DNA of 64,000 nucleotides from Marinomonas sp. CT5. GTDB taxonomy: Bacteria; Pseudomonadota; Gammaproteobacteria; Pseudomonadales; Marinomonadaceae. Positions 27,787 through 36,085 of this stretch are shown one piece after another (the stretch's first letter is position 1; every line of letters begins with the position of its first letter). The stretch is from NCBI RefSeq assembly GCF_018336975.1, contig NZ_CP025572.1, positions 1,970,495 to 2,034,494 on the forward strand, in the 5' to 3' direction. Made by a program: the position numbers and the translations under genes. The notes under the pieces are model-generated. The model made no database searches, had not been told where the DNA came from, and saw nothing but the letters and a program-made list of their open reading frames with translations.

Positions 27787-28525
27787 TGAGATTCTGCTGT
27801 TTTTGTTTATGGCTGCGGTTGTCGCTGGCTGTATCGATGCATTAGCTGGTGGTGGCGGACTTATTACCATTCCTGCAATGTTAATGTGTGGAATACCTGC
27901 GGTTTCTGCCATTGCAACGAATAAGCTAGGCGGTGTTGGAGGCACACTGTCAGCGTCTTTGCATTTCATTAAAACTGGAGAGGTTAATATTAATGAGATG
28001 AAGTGGATGATGCTGACGACATTCGTAGGGTCATTTGTGGGAGGGATGGCCCTAACCATGATTAATAGCGATTTCCTTGCATCTATAGTGCCGTTTCTAT
28101 TGATTTGTTTTGCGCTGTATTTTCTTTTCGCTCCCAATTTAGGTGAAGTCAATCAAGAGAATAAAATATCGCCTTATGCGTATACCTTTGTTATTGCTAC
28201 CGCGATTGGTTTTTATGATGGTTTTTTTGGCCCAGGCACAGGGTCATTTTTTGCAATATCCTTAGTTTTCTTCTTGGGATTTAATTTGGTTAAGGCAACA
28301 GCACACACTAAGCTATTAAATTTTTGCAGTAACTTGGCCGCCTTATTGTACTTTGTTTACGATGGCGCCATCATCTGGGACGTTGGCCTACTCATGTTTA
28401 TTGGGCAAGTCGTTGGTGGTCAAATTGGAGCAAGGCTGGTTTTATCCAAAGGCAAGCAGCTTATTAAGTTCACAATGATTGTTGTAAGCATTGGGATTTC
28501 GGTCAAGATGCTGGCCTTCAGTTGA
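27773..28525 (+). CDS. TauE/SafE family sulfite/organosulfonate exporter-like permease
   Basis: 250 residues, about eight hydrophobic segments, with the family hallmarks GCIDALAGGGGLITIPAML near the N-terminus and YDGFFGPGTGSFF in the middle. TauE/SafE proteins export sulfite, sulfoacetate or related anions. ATG 27773 lies inside the end of the oxygenase gene (14-nt overlap), so the three genes are co-translated. In context it probably exports a sulfur-containing end product. A bidirectional terminator follows. Confidence 0.9.
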   Translation: MELANEILLFLFMAAVVAGCIDALAGGGGLITIPAMLMCGIPAVSAIATNKLGGVGGTLSASLHFIKTGEVNINEMKWMMLTTFVGSFVGGMALTMINSDFLASIVPFLLICFALYFLFAPNLGEVNQENKISPYAYTFVIATAIGFYDGFFGPGTGSFFAISLVFFLGFNLVKATAHTKLLNFCSNLAALLYFVYDGAIIWDVGLLMFIGQVVGGQIGARLVLSKGKQLIKFTMIVVSIGISVKMLAFS

Positions 28526-28628
28526 ATTTGCGTTTTTTCTTTATCCGGCTTTGATCTGACATGTTGGGTATGTAAGGCTTTGTTATTGATTTTTAAGGTT
28601 CGGGATAGGCGTGATTGGCGCAATAACG

Positions 28629-28662
28629 AAAAAGCGGCCTCTATTACAGAAGCCGCTTTTTT
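28629..28662. terminator. Bidirectional intrinsic terminator
   Basis: AAAAAGCGGC (28629-28638) pairs with GCCGCTTTTT (28652-28661). The stem has A and T tails on both sides, serving the exporter operon (+) and the convergent glutaredoxin-like gene (-). Confidence 0.9.
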
Positions 28663-28699
28663 AATGCGTTAGCAAGTACGTGATTGGCCACTATAGATA

Positions 28700-29080
28700 T
28701 TAAGCAAAACGTTTTTCTAGGTAGTTGATGATTTCTGAGGATTCGTACATCCACTCAACTTTTCCATCTTGTTCAATGCGTAAGCATGGAACTTTTACTT
28801 TACCGCCGCCTTCTAGCAATTCTTCACGATGTTTGGAGCCTGCTGGCGCATTACGCTTTTCAATTGGTAGGTTTAACTTGTACATAGCGCGGCGTGTTTT
28901 TGTACAAAATGGGCAGGCAGCAAATTGATATAGCGAGAAATTTTGAAGCTCTTGGTTAATCTGTTGTTGCTTTTCAGGAGCACGTTTTTTCTTAGCACCG
29001 CGAGTCAGAAGGTCAACGGCGATGATGATATAACCAAGAAGGTTTCGGATGAAATTTATAAATATTTTCATGTAGTGCAC
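28700..29080 (-). CDS. Glutaredoxin/GST N-terminal domain protein, membrane-anchored
   Basis: 126 residues. An N-terminal hydrophobic segment (IFINFIRNLLGYIIIAVDLL) anchors a thioredoxin-fold domain with the redox motif CPFC (AACPFCTKTRRAMY), cis-Pro VPCLRIEQ and a final helix SSEIINYLEKRF. It is probably a thiol-disulfide exchange protein facing the cytoplasm. An ATG three codons inside is an alternative start. Confidence 0.85.
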   Translation of the reverse strand: MHYMKIFINFIRNLLGYIIIAVDLLTRGAKKKRAPEKQQQINQELQNFSLYQFAACPFCTKTRRAMYKLNLPIEKRNAPAGSKHREELLEGGGKVKVPCLRIEQDGKVEWMYESSEIINYLEKRFA

Positions 29081-29246
29081 TCACTTGTTCTGAGAACGTA
29101 ATTCAAAAAGGAATAATTCGATGGGCGCCATTCTAACGGGAAAGTGTCCATCATTTAAGGGTTAGATATAAATGATTTTAATTTGTGCTCAGATGTGTGT
29201 CATTATCAAGTGTGTTGAGTTAAACGAAGCATCAACTGGAGTAAGT

Positions 29247-29438
29247 ATGAATAATAAAATTATCGGTATTATCTTAGTGATCGCTGGTGCGGCTTTAGCT
29301 CTATGGGGTTATAACATTTACGATGCAGCCAGTTCACAAGTCACTCGTGCTATCAGTGGTGATACGCCAATAGAAGCTTGGATTGGCATGGTTGGTGGTG
29401 CTGTATGTGTGATAGTGGGTTTAACTAGACTGAAATAA
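29247..29438 (+). CDS. DUF3185 small membrane protein
   Basis: 63 residues from ATG 29247, preceded by GGAG; a longer in-frame start at 29172 has no support. Two hydrophobic helices (IIGIILVIAGAALALWGYNI and WIGMVGGAVCVIVGL) separated by a short polar loop, typical of DUF3185. Inner membrane; function unknown. Confidence 0.8.
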   Translation: MNNKIIGIILVIAGAALALWGYNIYDAASSQVTRAISGDTPIEAWIGMVGGAVCVIVGLTRLK

Positions 29439-29487
29439 AGCTCAAGTTTTAATAAATAACGATTTGAATAACTAAGTTGAGGTTATC

Positions 29488-29952
29488 ATGGAAGAGCGAA
29501 GTGAAGCGTATTTAGAGGCTTACCTCCATTCTTTACCGCTGGAAATTGCTAAAAAATACACGTCTTTTAGTGCAGATTACTTTTGCGCTGATGAGTACAA
29601 CGCTAACGTTTGTGCTGATTTAATTGTACGAGGCGAAAAACAAGCTTCGTGTAGTATGAAGCGTTGGTATAGCCACGAAGGGGAAGAGATGCCAGAGATT
29701 GGTCATTTGCAAGTGGTGACTAATTGGGATGGCATTCCCGTGTGCATCATAGAAATAACTTCTGTGACCGAATGCCGATATTGTGATGTTGACGCTGAAT
29801 TTGCCGCAGCAGAAGGCGAGGGTGATAAATCCTTGGCTTGGTGGCGCGATGCACACTGGGCATTTTTTTCTGCTGAATGTGAAGAGCTGGGGATTGAGCC
29901 AACGGAAGATATGTTACTTGTATTAGAGCGATTTAAGGTTGTTTATCTGTAG
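29488..29952 (+). CDS. ASCH domain protein
   Basis: 154 residues, ASCH (PUA-like) fold, proposed RNA-binding; some members are amidohydrolases acting on acetylcytidine. Family features: CADLIVRGEKQASCSMKRWY, VCIIEITSVTECRYCDV and the acidic EGEGDKSLAWWRDAHWAFF. Stand-alone gene converging on the EAL gene with 14 bases between them. Confidence 0.85.
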   Translation: MEERSEAYLEAYLHSLPLEIAKKYTSFSADYFCADEYNANVCADLIVRGEKQASCSMKRWYSHEGEEMPEIGHLQVVTNWDGIPVCIIEITSVTECRYCDVDAEFAAAEGEGDKSLAWWRDAHWAFFSAECEELGIEPTEDMLLVLERFKVVYL

Positions 29953-29966
29953 ACTGGGGTCATAAG

Positions 29967-30728
29967 TTAATCCCAATTGATCTCTGCCAAGGATTCAAAG
30001 CTTGGACGAGCGAAGTAATAACCTTGAAAGAGTTTAATCCCCATGTCTTCTAATGCATGGTATTCTCCCCGTGTTTCAACGCCTTCTGCGACCACTAACA
30101 TGTTCAGCTCGTTAAATAAGTTCACTAGGTTTCGTACAATAACTTGGCGCTTTTTATCTTTATCAATGTTTTTAATAAGCGCCATATCAATTTTTGTAAT
30201 ATCGGTTTTCAGGTCTGCAAGATGGTTTAGCCCATTGAAACCTGATCCAAAATCGTCTGTGGCGGTTAAAAAACCTTGTTCTTGATAATGCAGAATAATC
30301 GACTCTAGGTGCTTGCTGTCTGTGACTTGTTCATTTTCAGTGAATTCAAAAATGATCTTTTCTTTTGGGAACTTGTATTCATCCGCCGCGTTTAGTGTAG
30401 TCCGAATGCAAAGCTCGGGTTTGTACACCGCGTTGGGTAAGAAATTGATACTGAGTAGGCTTTGTTTGTCTATCTCAAGCTCAGCGGCTAGCTTGATGGC
30501 TTTTACACGGCAACTTTGATCAAAGCGGTATCGATTTGTTTGATCTACATTTTGAAACACCTGAAATGCACTTTCTTGGTTTAACCCTCGGACAAGGGCT
30601 TCTTGGGCAAAGATGGTTTTGGTTTGGCTATTAATAATGGGTTGGAACGCCATGGTGAAATCAAAGCCTAAATCGCAGCCAGTTGAACATTCCGCGCAGC
30701 CTAGTTTTCGAAAGTCCTTCTGTTTCAT
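29967..30728 (-). CDS. EAL domain cyclic-di-GMP phosphodiesterase
   Basis: 253 residues, a single EAL domain. Catalytic motifs are present: EALVRG, the ENEQ metal-binding segment in FEFTENEQ, DDFGSG, KIDMALI, AEGVET and QGYYFARP, so activity in hydrolysing c-di-GMP is expected. The N-terminus carries a Cys cluster CAECSTGC before the FDFTMAFQPI strand, which could bind a metal or sense redox. No membrane segment. Confidence 0.92.
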   Translation of the reverse strand: MKQKDFRKLGCAECSTGCDLGFDFTMAFQPIINSQTKTIFAQEALVRGLNQESAFQVFQNVDQTNRYRFDQSCRVKAIKLAAELEIDKQSLLSINFLPNAVYKPELCIRTTLNAADEYKFPKEKIIFEFTENEQVTDSKHLESIILHYQEQGFLTATDDFGSGFNGLNHLADLKTDITKIDMALIKNIDKDKKRQVIVRNLVNLFNELNMLVVAEGVETRGEYHALEDMGIKLFQGYYFARPSFESLAEINWD

Positions 30729-30967
30729 ATTGCGATTCTCTTGATTTGTGCTTGAGTCAGCAGGAGATGAGTTGATGCTTATTATACATATAATCTCCTA
30801 TCATAATGATTTCTATAGGGTATTAAACAATAGAGTGTTCAAGAATAATTTACCAGAGGTAGGCCATTTCTTTCAAAGATTTGTTATGGTATTGGTTTTA
30901 CTCGATCTTTTTGTGGGTAGAGGCTGACGAAGCATTTGATGGTAATGATTTTTATGGGTGGTTGGTT

Positions 30968-31627
30968 ATGAAGATTTTGATGTTCCTTGGGACGGTTAGA
31001 GACAGCACGCCACCGCGGCCTGCTCGATTAGGTGAAAGAGTAGCAAAAGCCTGTTTTGCAGGCTTTAATAAGCAATACAAGGATGATGAAATAGAGCTTG
31101 TAGATGTTTTGGATTATCCTTTAGAGCCAGTTTTTAAGCCTCATTTTTCCTATTCGACACGTCAGGTTCCAGCTGAGTTAGATAAACTCGCTGATAAAAT
31201 TGCCTCTGCAGATGGTTATATAATGGTGAGTCCAGAATACAATCATTCTATGAGCCCAGCGCTGGCGAATCTCTTAAACCATTTTGGCAGCTCTTTATTT
31301 TCCTATAAGCCAAGTGCCATTGTGACCTATTCAGCAGGGCAATGGGGAGGCATGCGTGCCGCAATGGGAATGCGTACTTTCTTATCAGAATTAGGTTGTT
31401 TGCCTGTTTCGTCTATGATCCATGTTCCAAAAGCGCAAAACCTTCTTTCAGAAGATGGACACTTTATTAAAAGCAATGATGAAGCTGAATGGTTTGATTA
31501 TTTTGGACGTACTTTTAGTCAGCTTGTTTGGTGGACTCAAGCGGCGTCTAACCACAAAGAGCAGGTTGATCCACTACAAATAATTGCGCCTTTCACTCAA
31601 GATCCTTCTCAGAGAAATGCTCCTTAG
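30968..31627 (+). CDS. NADPH-dependent FMN reductase family protein
   Basis: 219 residues from ATG 30968; a longer frame from 30881 adds an atypical hydrophobic extension. Flavodoxin-like fold: KILMFLGTVRDSTPPRPARLGERV at the phosphate-binding loop, MVSPEYNHSMSPALANLLNHF and YSAGQWGGMRAAMGMRTFLSELG. Probably an NAD(P)H:flavin or quinone reductase in the cytoplasm. Confidence 0.85.
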   Translation: MKILMFLGTVRDSTPPRPARLGERVAKACFAGFNKQYKDDEIELVDVLDYPLEPVFKPHFSYSTRQVPAELDKLADKIASADGYIMVSPEYNHSMSPALANLLNHFGSSLFSYKPSAIVTYSAGQWGGMRAAMGMRTFLSELGCLPVSSMIHVPKAQNLLSEDGHFIKSNDEAEWFDYFGRTFSQLVWWTQAASNHKEQVDPLQIIAPFTQDPSQRNAP

Positions 31628-31756
31628 ACTGTTTGATTAACCAAGCTGTAATTATTTCTACATAGTCAGAGGCGTTTAGTATATTTGGCTCTGTTGTTTT
31701 TTTAATTTGCCTTAGTCTAGTATCTCATTGTAACGATTAGACTTAACGAGGGTTCT

Positions 31757-32128
31757 ATGCAATCAGTAAAGGTAATTTTTCATATCGATGAAGTGGAGAA
31801 GTGGCCGTTGCTTCTTGCCAATGTTAGAAATTTGGTAAAAGTGGTGGATGTAAGTGCTTCTTGTATTGCAGTATTGGTGAACTCAAAAGCGGTCATTATT
31901 TTTGATGAGCAAAATAGTGCTTCTTCACCGAAGGTAGCGCTAGCCAGTCATAGCGACCTTATCCAAGAATTAGTCGAGCAGGGAGTTAAATTTAAACTGT
32001 GTCAGAATTCGTTAAAGGGTTTTGGTATAGCAGCTGAGTCCTTGTCTGATGATTTGGAGGTAGTTCCTGTGGGGGTGTTGGAGCTGATCGAGAAACAAGC
32101 GGATGGCTTTGCCTATATAAAGCCATAG
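31757..32128 (+). CDS. DsrE family protein
   Basis: 123 residues, DsrE/YchN-like fold: HIDEVEKWPLLLANVRNLVK, then VLVNSKAVIIF and a Cys in VKFKLCQNSLKGFGI, followed by LEVVPVGVLELIEKQADGFAYIKP. Members are small sulfur-handling or unknown cytoplasmic proteins; the single Cys matches the position used in the sulfur-relay branch. Followed by a terminator. Confidence 0.85.
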   Translation: MQSVKVIFHIDEVEKWPLLLANVRNLVKVVDVSASCIAVLVNSKAVIIFDEQNSASSPKVALASHSDLIQELVEQGVKFKLCQNSLKGFGIAAESLSDDLEVVPVGVLELIEKQADGFAYIKP

Positions 32129-32152
32129 AGTTCCTTGTGTCGCAGAACGAAG

Positions 32153-32181
32153 AAGGGTCACCAAATAGTGACCCTTGTTTA
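32153..32181. terminator. Intrinsic terminator between DsrE and symporter genes
   Basis: AAGGGTCAC (32153-32161) pairs with GTGACCCTT (32168-32176), loop of 6 nt, then TGTTT. It serves convergent genes. Confidence 0.8.
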
Positions 32182-32210
32182 AATCCATATTTTACAATCA
32201 AGCGGTGTGA

Positions 32211-33725
32211 TTATTTGTCAGCTGCTTTTTCTGCTTGCTGTTTGTCGTAACGTTTTTCCCAGAATTCCGCTCCTTTGATTCCAAGTGCTTTTGGGTTAAA
32301 AGTGTATTCAGTTACGCCAGACGATTTTTGCTCTTCATAATCACGCAATGTTTTCATGGTCGGTTTTGCCATAAAGAAAATAGTGATAATTCCAACAATG
32401 TTTAGCCAAGCCATCAGGCCTACACCAACGTCACCTAGGTTCCAGATGTAACCAGCCGTATTTACTGTACCGTAAGCCACCATGAACATAATAAGAAGCT
32501 TAACGAAGGTTAAAGAAACATTGATGTTCAAAGTACGGCGCAGGTATGCGACATTGGTTTCTGCGATGTAGTAATAGGCCAATATAGTGGTGAATGCAAA
32601 GAAGAACAGAGCGATACCGACAAAAACAGGACCAGAATGCCCGAACACACTTGCTAGTGCCATTTGGGTGAAAGCAGGAGACGCAATAATCGTAGACGCA
32701 TCAACATTTTGTACAATGAATTGACCGTCAGCCAAGGTGCCTTGTACGTTGTATTGTTGCGTGATTAGAATCATCAAAGCCGTTGCTGTACAGATGAATA
32801 ATGTATCCACGTAAACAGAAAAAGCTTGAACAAGACCTTGTTGTGCTGGGTGCTGTACTTCTGCGGCAGCGGCTGCATGAGGCCCAGTACCTTGTCCCGC
32901 TTCGTTAGAGTAAACTCCACGTTTAACCCCCCAGCCAATGGCAGCACCAAAACCTGCCTGCGCTGTGAATGCGTCAGAGAAGATCATGCCAAAGATTCCA
33001 GGTACTTTGTCTAGGTTTAGGAAAACCACAATCAGCGCCATCACTATGTAACCTAATGCCATGAATGGAACGATGATTTGAGTGAAGTTTGCAATGCGCT
33101 TTATGCCACCAAAGATAATGAAAGCCAATACCACTAAGATAACAGCCAAAGCCACTAATTTAGTTGAACCTACTTCACCAAAAGAACTTGAAACAACAGT
33201 CCCTTCGCCGAAGATTTGTACTACCGCGTTACCAACTGAATTGGCTTGGATGCCTGGTAAGAAAATACCACAAGCAATGATGGAGGAAAGGGCAAACAAG
33301 ACACCTAACCAGCGCCAACCAAGGCAGCGTTCAAAGTAGTATGCTGGACCACCACGGTATTGACCATTTTCGCTGACTTTATACAGCTGACCTAGTGTGG
33401 ACTCTGCATAAGCAGTGCTTGCTCCCAAGAAGGCCACAACCCACATCCAGAAAATTGCACCTGGACCGCCAAAGCCAATGGCAGCAGCCACTCCTGCTAT
33501 GTTACCTGTACCAACTCGACCAGAGAGAGACACGGCGAGTGCTTGGAAAGAAGAAATGCCTTTGTCAGAATCGTTGGAATTGAGCAAAAGTGAGCACATT
33601 TCCTTGAAATGACGAACTTGAGCAAAACGCGTTAGTATTGAATAAAACAAGCCAGCGCCTAGGCATAGATAAATTAGGGCAGGGCTCCAAATGACTCCGT
33701 TTAAGAAATCAATGAATGCTTGCAT
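32211..33725 (-). CDS. Alanine/glycine:cation symporter (AGCS family)
   Basis: 504 residues, about eleven membrane segments. The AGCS signature SGRVGTGNIAGVAAAIGFGGPGA is at about 68-90 and GWGVKRGVYSNEAGQGTGPHAAAAAEV near 262-290. Na+-coupled uptake of alanine or glycine at the inner membrane. C-terminus is polar (FWEKRYDKQQAEKAADK). Single gene, divergent from the secreted-repeat protein gene. Confidence 0.93.
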   Translation of the reverse strand: MQAFIDFLNGVIWSPALIYLCLGAGLFYSILTRFAQVRHFKEMCSLLLNSNDSDKGISSFQALAVSLSGRVGTGNIAGVAAAIGFGGPGAIFWMWVVAFLGASTAYAESTLGQLYKVSENGQYRGGPAYYFERCLGWRWLGVLFALSSIIACGIFLPGIQANSVGNAVVQIFGEGTVVSSSFGEVGSTKLVALAVILVVLAFIIFGGIKRIANFTQIIVPFMALGYIVMALIVVFLNLDKVPGIFGMIFSDAFTAQAGFGAAIGWGVKRGVYSNEAGQGTGPHAAAAAEVQHPAQQGLVQAFSVYVDTLFICTATALMILITQQYNVQGTLADGQFIVQNVDASTIIASPAFTQMALASVFGHSGPVFVGIALFFFAFTTILAYYYIAETNVAYLRRTLNINVSLTFVKLLIMFMVAYGTVNTAGYIWNLGDVGVGLMAWLNIVGIITIFFMAKPTMKTLRDYEEQKSSGVTEYTFNPKALGIKGAEFWEKRYDKQQAEKAADK

Positions 33726-34082
33726 AGATAGTCCTCGATAAGATTTGCTCTGTGAGCTTTATTAAGTTGTTATGTTTGTTACTAAGGTGCTGTGAGAGGC
33801 GGGTTGTCGCCATTATTTTGCGGAATGTCTTTGTGAGGAAAGGTATATTGCGCATAAAAAGTGCACCGTAGTGGGGCGAATTTATCACGAAAAAGAAATG
33901 AGATCCATTTGTAAGTCGAATCATTGCAATGAATTTTATGAAAAAAACGCTATTTCCCCCTTTATCTATTTGACTGATTTTTTATTTTTAAAATTTTTTA
34001 TATCCATTGCATCCAAAAGAGTTATTTCCTTCGTCTTCTTTTATGTAAGAGCAATTAAACTAAGACAAGTCGGAGTATCAAA
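33726..34082. other. Divergent promoter region, no gene seen
   Basis: 357 bases between divergent symporter and secreted-protein genes. No supported gene, riboswitch or clear operator; the right half is strongly AT-rich, consistent with promoters. Confidence 0.5.
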
Positions 34083-34457
34083 ATGAAATTACAGTATAAA
34101 GCAGTCGCAATGGGCGTAGCGGTTTTATTAGCACCAGTAATGAGTTCAACTGCTTACGCAGCTAATTTATTAACAGATAAATCTGGGATGACGCTTTACA
34201 CCTTTGACAAAGATTCAGAAGATAAATCTAACTGTTATGATGTCTGTGCTGCTAAATGGCCACCTTTCATTGCAAACAAAAATGCTAAAGGTAAACAAGG
34301 CTTTGGCGTGATTGACCGTGAAGATGGTACTAAGCAATGGACATATAAAGGACAGCCACTATACACTTGGTCTGGTGATAAGAAGAAAGGTGACACAAAG
34401 GGAGATGGTCTTGGTGGTGTATGGCATATAGCAACTAAACCATCTAGTTCTTATTAA
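34083..34457 (+). CDS. Secreted repeat (COG4315/Lipoprotein_15) protein
   Basis: 124 residues with signal peptide (YKAVAMGVAVLLAPVMSSTAYA). Two units of the family repeat are seen: DKSGMTLYTFDKDSEDKSNCYDVCAAKWPPF and KQWTYKGQPLYTWSGDKKKGDTKGDGLGGVWHI. Two Cys could form a disulfide. Periplasmic or extracellular; function unknown. Such proteins recur beside ECF sigma/anti-sigma pairs, as here. Confidence 0.88.
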   Translation: MKLQYKAVAMGVAVLLAPVMSSTAYAANLLTDKSGMTLYTFDKDSEDKSNCYDVCAAKWPPFIANKNAKGKQGFGVIDREDGTKQWTYKGQPLYTWSGDKKKGDTKGDGLGGVWHIATKPSSSY

Positions 34458-34520
34458 AAGTCTAGGCAACATATAAGCGACTATTCGCGTTTATATTTTT
34501 CTTTCTGTATGTATTAATAG

Positions 34521-34552
34521 ACAGCGTTTCCGGACTCGGAGCGCTGTTTTTC
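34521..34552 (+). terminator. Intrinsic terminator between secreted-repeat and sigma factor genes
   Basis: ACAGCG (34521-34526) pairs with CGCTGT (34542-34547), with an inner TCCG-CGGA stem and a T-run (34547-34551). It separates the secreted protein from the sigma/anti-sigma transcript, or attenuates read-through. Confidence 0.75.
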
Positions 34553-34608
34553 TGTTGCATCTTTCTATATGGGTGTTATTTCATAGTAATGAAGCAAAAG
34601 GTTAATTA

Positions 34609-35148
34609 GTGGATAAAATCGAGTGGGGTCATGAAGTTGATGTTTTGTTGTATCGTGTGCAGGCACAAGATAAACAAGCATTACAGCTTTTGTATGAATT
34701 AACCAGTAGCAAGTTATTGGGATTAATTTTTCGTATCGTTAAAGATGAATCCGAGTCGGAAGACGTATTACAAGATGTTTTTATAAAAGTTTGGCTACAA
34801 GCTAATCAATTTAATGGTAAGGGCAGTGCTTGGGGCTGGTTGTGTGTCATGGCTCGTAATAGCAGTCTAGACCGATTAAGAAAAGTGCAAAGGCATCCGA
34901 GCGTTTCGACTGATGAGGATGAAGCATTACTTGACTCACTTGTTGAAGAGTTTGATGGGGCTACCAATATTGCTATTAATCGCTGCTTGATGACGCTAAA
35001 AGAACAAGTAAGAAAAAGTATCTTGATGTCCTACCTTCATGGTTACAGCCATACTGATTTAGCCGACAAGATGGCTATTCCCTTGGGGACTATGAAGGCT
35101 TGGTGTCGTCGAGGCTTGAAGGAGTTAAAATTATGTCTGGAAGCTTAA
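34609..35148 (+). CDS. ECF RNA polymerase sigma factor
   Basis: 179 residues. Region 2 has ESEDVLQDVFIKVWLQANQF with AWGWLCVMARNSSLDRLRK; region 4 is RKSILMSYLHGYSHTDLADK with MAIPLGTMKAWCRRGLKEL. GTG start at 34609 with AAAAGG upstream. Its 3' end overlaps the anti-sigma gene by 16 nt, so they are coupled. It likely drives its own operon and perhaps the secreted-repeat gene. Confidence 0.93.
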   Translation: MDKIEWGHEVDVLLYRVQAQDKQALQLLYELTSSKLLGLIFRIVKDESESEDVLQDVFIKVWLQANQFNGKGSAWGWLCVMARNSSLDRLRKVQRHPSVSTDEDEALLDSLVEEFDGATNIAINRCLMTLKEQVRKSILMSYLHGYSHTDLADKMAIPLGTMKAWCRRGLKELKLCLEA

Positions 35149-35921
35149 GATATAAAGACCCAATTATTTGTGATTATTTGGCAAGTCAGTATGTAATGTC
35201 AGTTCCAACGCCACATGTTAAAGCTAGGATTGAGTATCTACGCCAGCAAATTCCTGAGTTAGATGATGCGATTATTAACTGGTCAGAAAGTGTTGCTAAT
35301 ATCCATAAACAGATACCTGGAAAACAACCTTCTGTTAAAGTTTGGAAAAATATCGATAACTCTATTACGCAGCCGTCATATAAAACGAAACACCCGACTG
35401 CGGGGAGTTCATCTTGGTGGAATAATTTACTTTTTTGGCGCTTGACGGGAATTGGGGCGAGTGTTGCTTCACTTGGTTTGGCTTTAGTTTTGTCCGTTGA
35501 TATTCAAAAAGCGAATGTAATCGCTCCTTTGATTAGCTCAGCGCCAAGTTATACCGCTGTTATGTCCCCTATTAATGATGGTATTAAGAACAGCGATGAT
35601 ATTCGTTTTGTTGTGAATGTTTACCGAAAAACTGAGACCAAACCTTCTAGATTGTTTATACAATGGTCAGAAAGAAAGCCTCGCATGAATATGACGGAGA
35701 TGCATGTATGGGCGCAAGAACAGGCTACCGGTAAAATGGCCTATATCGGTGTGGAGACAAATGGTGCTCAGAGTTTGTCCCTAAACAAAGCGACTTGGAC
35801 CGCTGTATCAAATAGTAGCCACCTTATTTTTACTACTGATACGAATAAACCTAACTCTGAAAATACTTTATTCTCAGGGCCTTGTATTCAGCTATCTAGT
35901 TGGAAAAAGAATTCTATTTAA
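35133..35921 (+). CDS. Membrane anti-sigma factor (RskA-like)
   Basis: 262 residues from ATG 35133 (GGAG 8 nt upstream, inside the sigma gene). Cytoplasmic N-terminal domain with helices binding sigma (CDYLASQYVMSVPTPHVKAR), one membrane helix about 100-120 (FWRLTGIGASVASLGLALVL), and a periplasmic C-terminal domain of the RskA type (RLFIQWSERKPRMNMTEMHV). No HxxxCxxC zinc motif, so not a ZAS anti-sigma. Confidence 0.85.
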   Translation: MSGSLRYKDPIICDYLASQYVMSVPTPHVKARIEYLRQQIPELDDAIINWSESVANIHKQIPGKQPSVKVWKNIDNSITQPSYKTKHPTAGSSSWWNNLLFWRLTGIGASVASLGLALVLSVDIQKANVIAPLISSAPSYTAVMSPINDGIKNSDDIRFVVNVYRKTETKPSRLFIQWSERKPRMNMTEMHVWAQEQATGKMAYIGVETNGAQSLSLNKATWTAVSNSSHLIFTTDTNKPNSENTLFSGPCIQLSSWKKNSI

Positions 35922-36036
35922 TCGATAGGGCGTTGTCATTTGTTGCATTGCTTTTTGATAGCAAGACATTGGTCATATGATATGCTGAATAATAGTTCAC
36001 ACATCAAATCTAAGTAATGGAGCCGGTGGCTTTGGC

Positions 36037-36077
36037 AAAAAAAATCCCGATGCAATTCAATGCACCGGGATTTTTTC
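36037..36077. terminator. Bidirectional intrinsic terminator
   Basis: AAAAAATCCCG (36039-36049) pairs with CGGGATTTTTT (36066-36076); TGCA repeats extend the stem inside. Lies between the convergent anti-sigma and TctA-TctB genes. Confidence 0.9.
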
Positions 36078-36085
36078 TACGTCTT

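Noticed and set aside
30881..30967. N-terminal extension of the FMN reductase from 30881
   Set aside because: The flavodoxin-like phosphate-binding strand begins right after ATG 30968; the extension is Trp/Phe-rich and not family-like.
33726..33880. Possible glycine riboswitch upstream of the alanine/glycine symporter
   Set aside because: No glycine-aptamer core or paired helices could be recognised.
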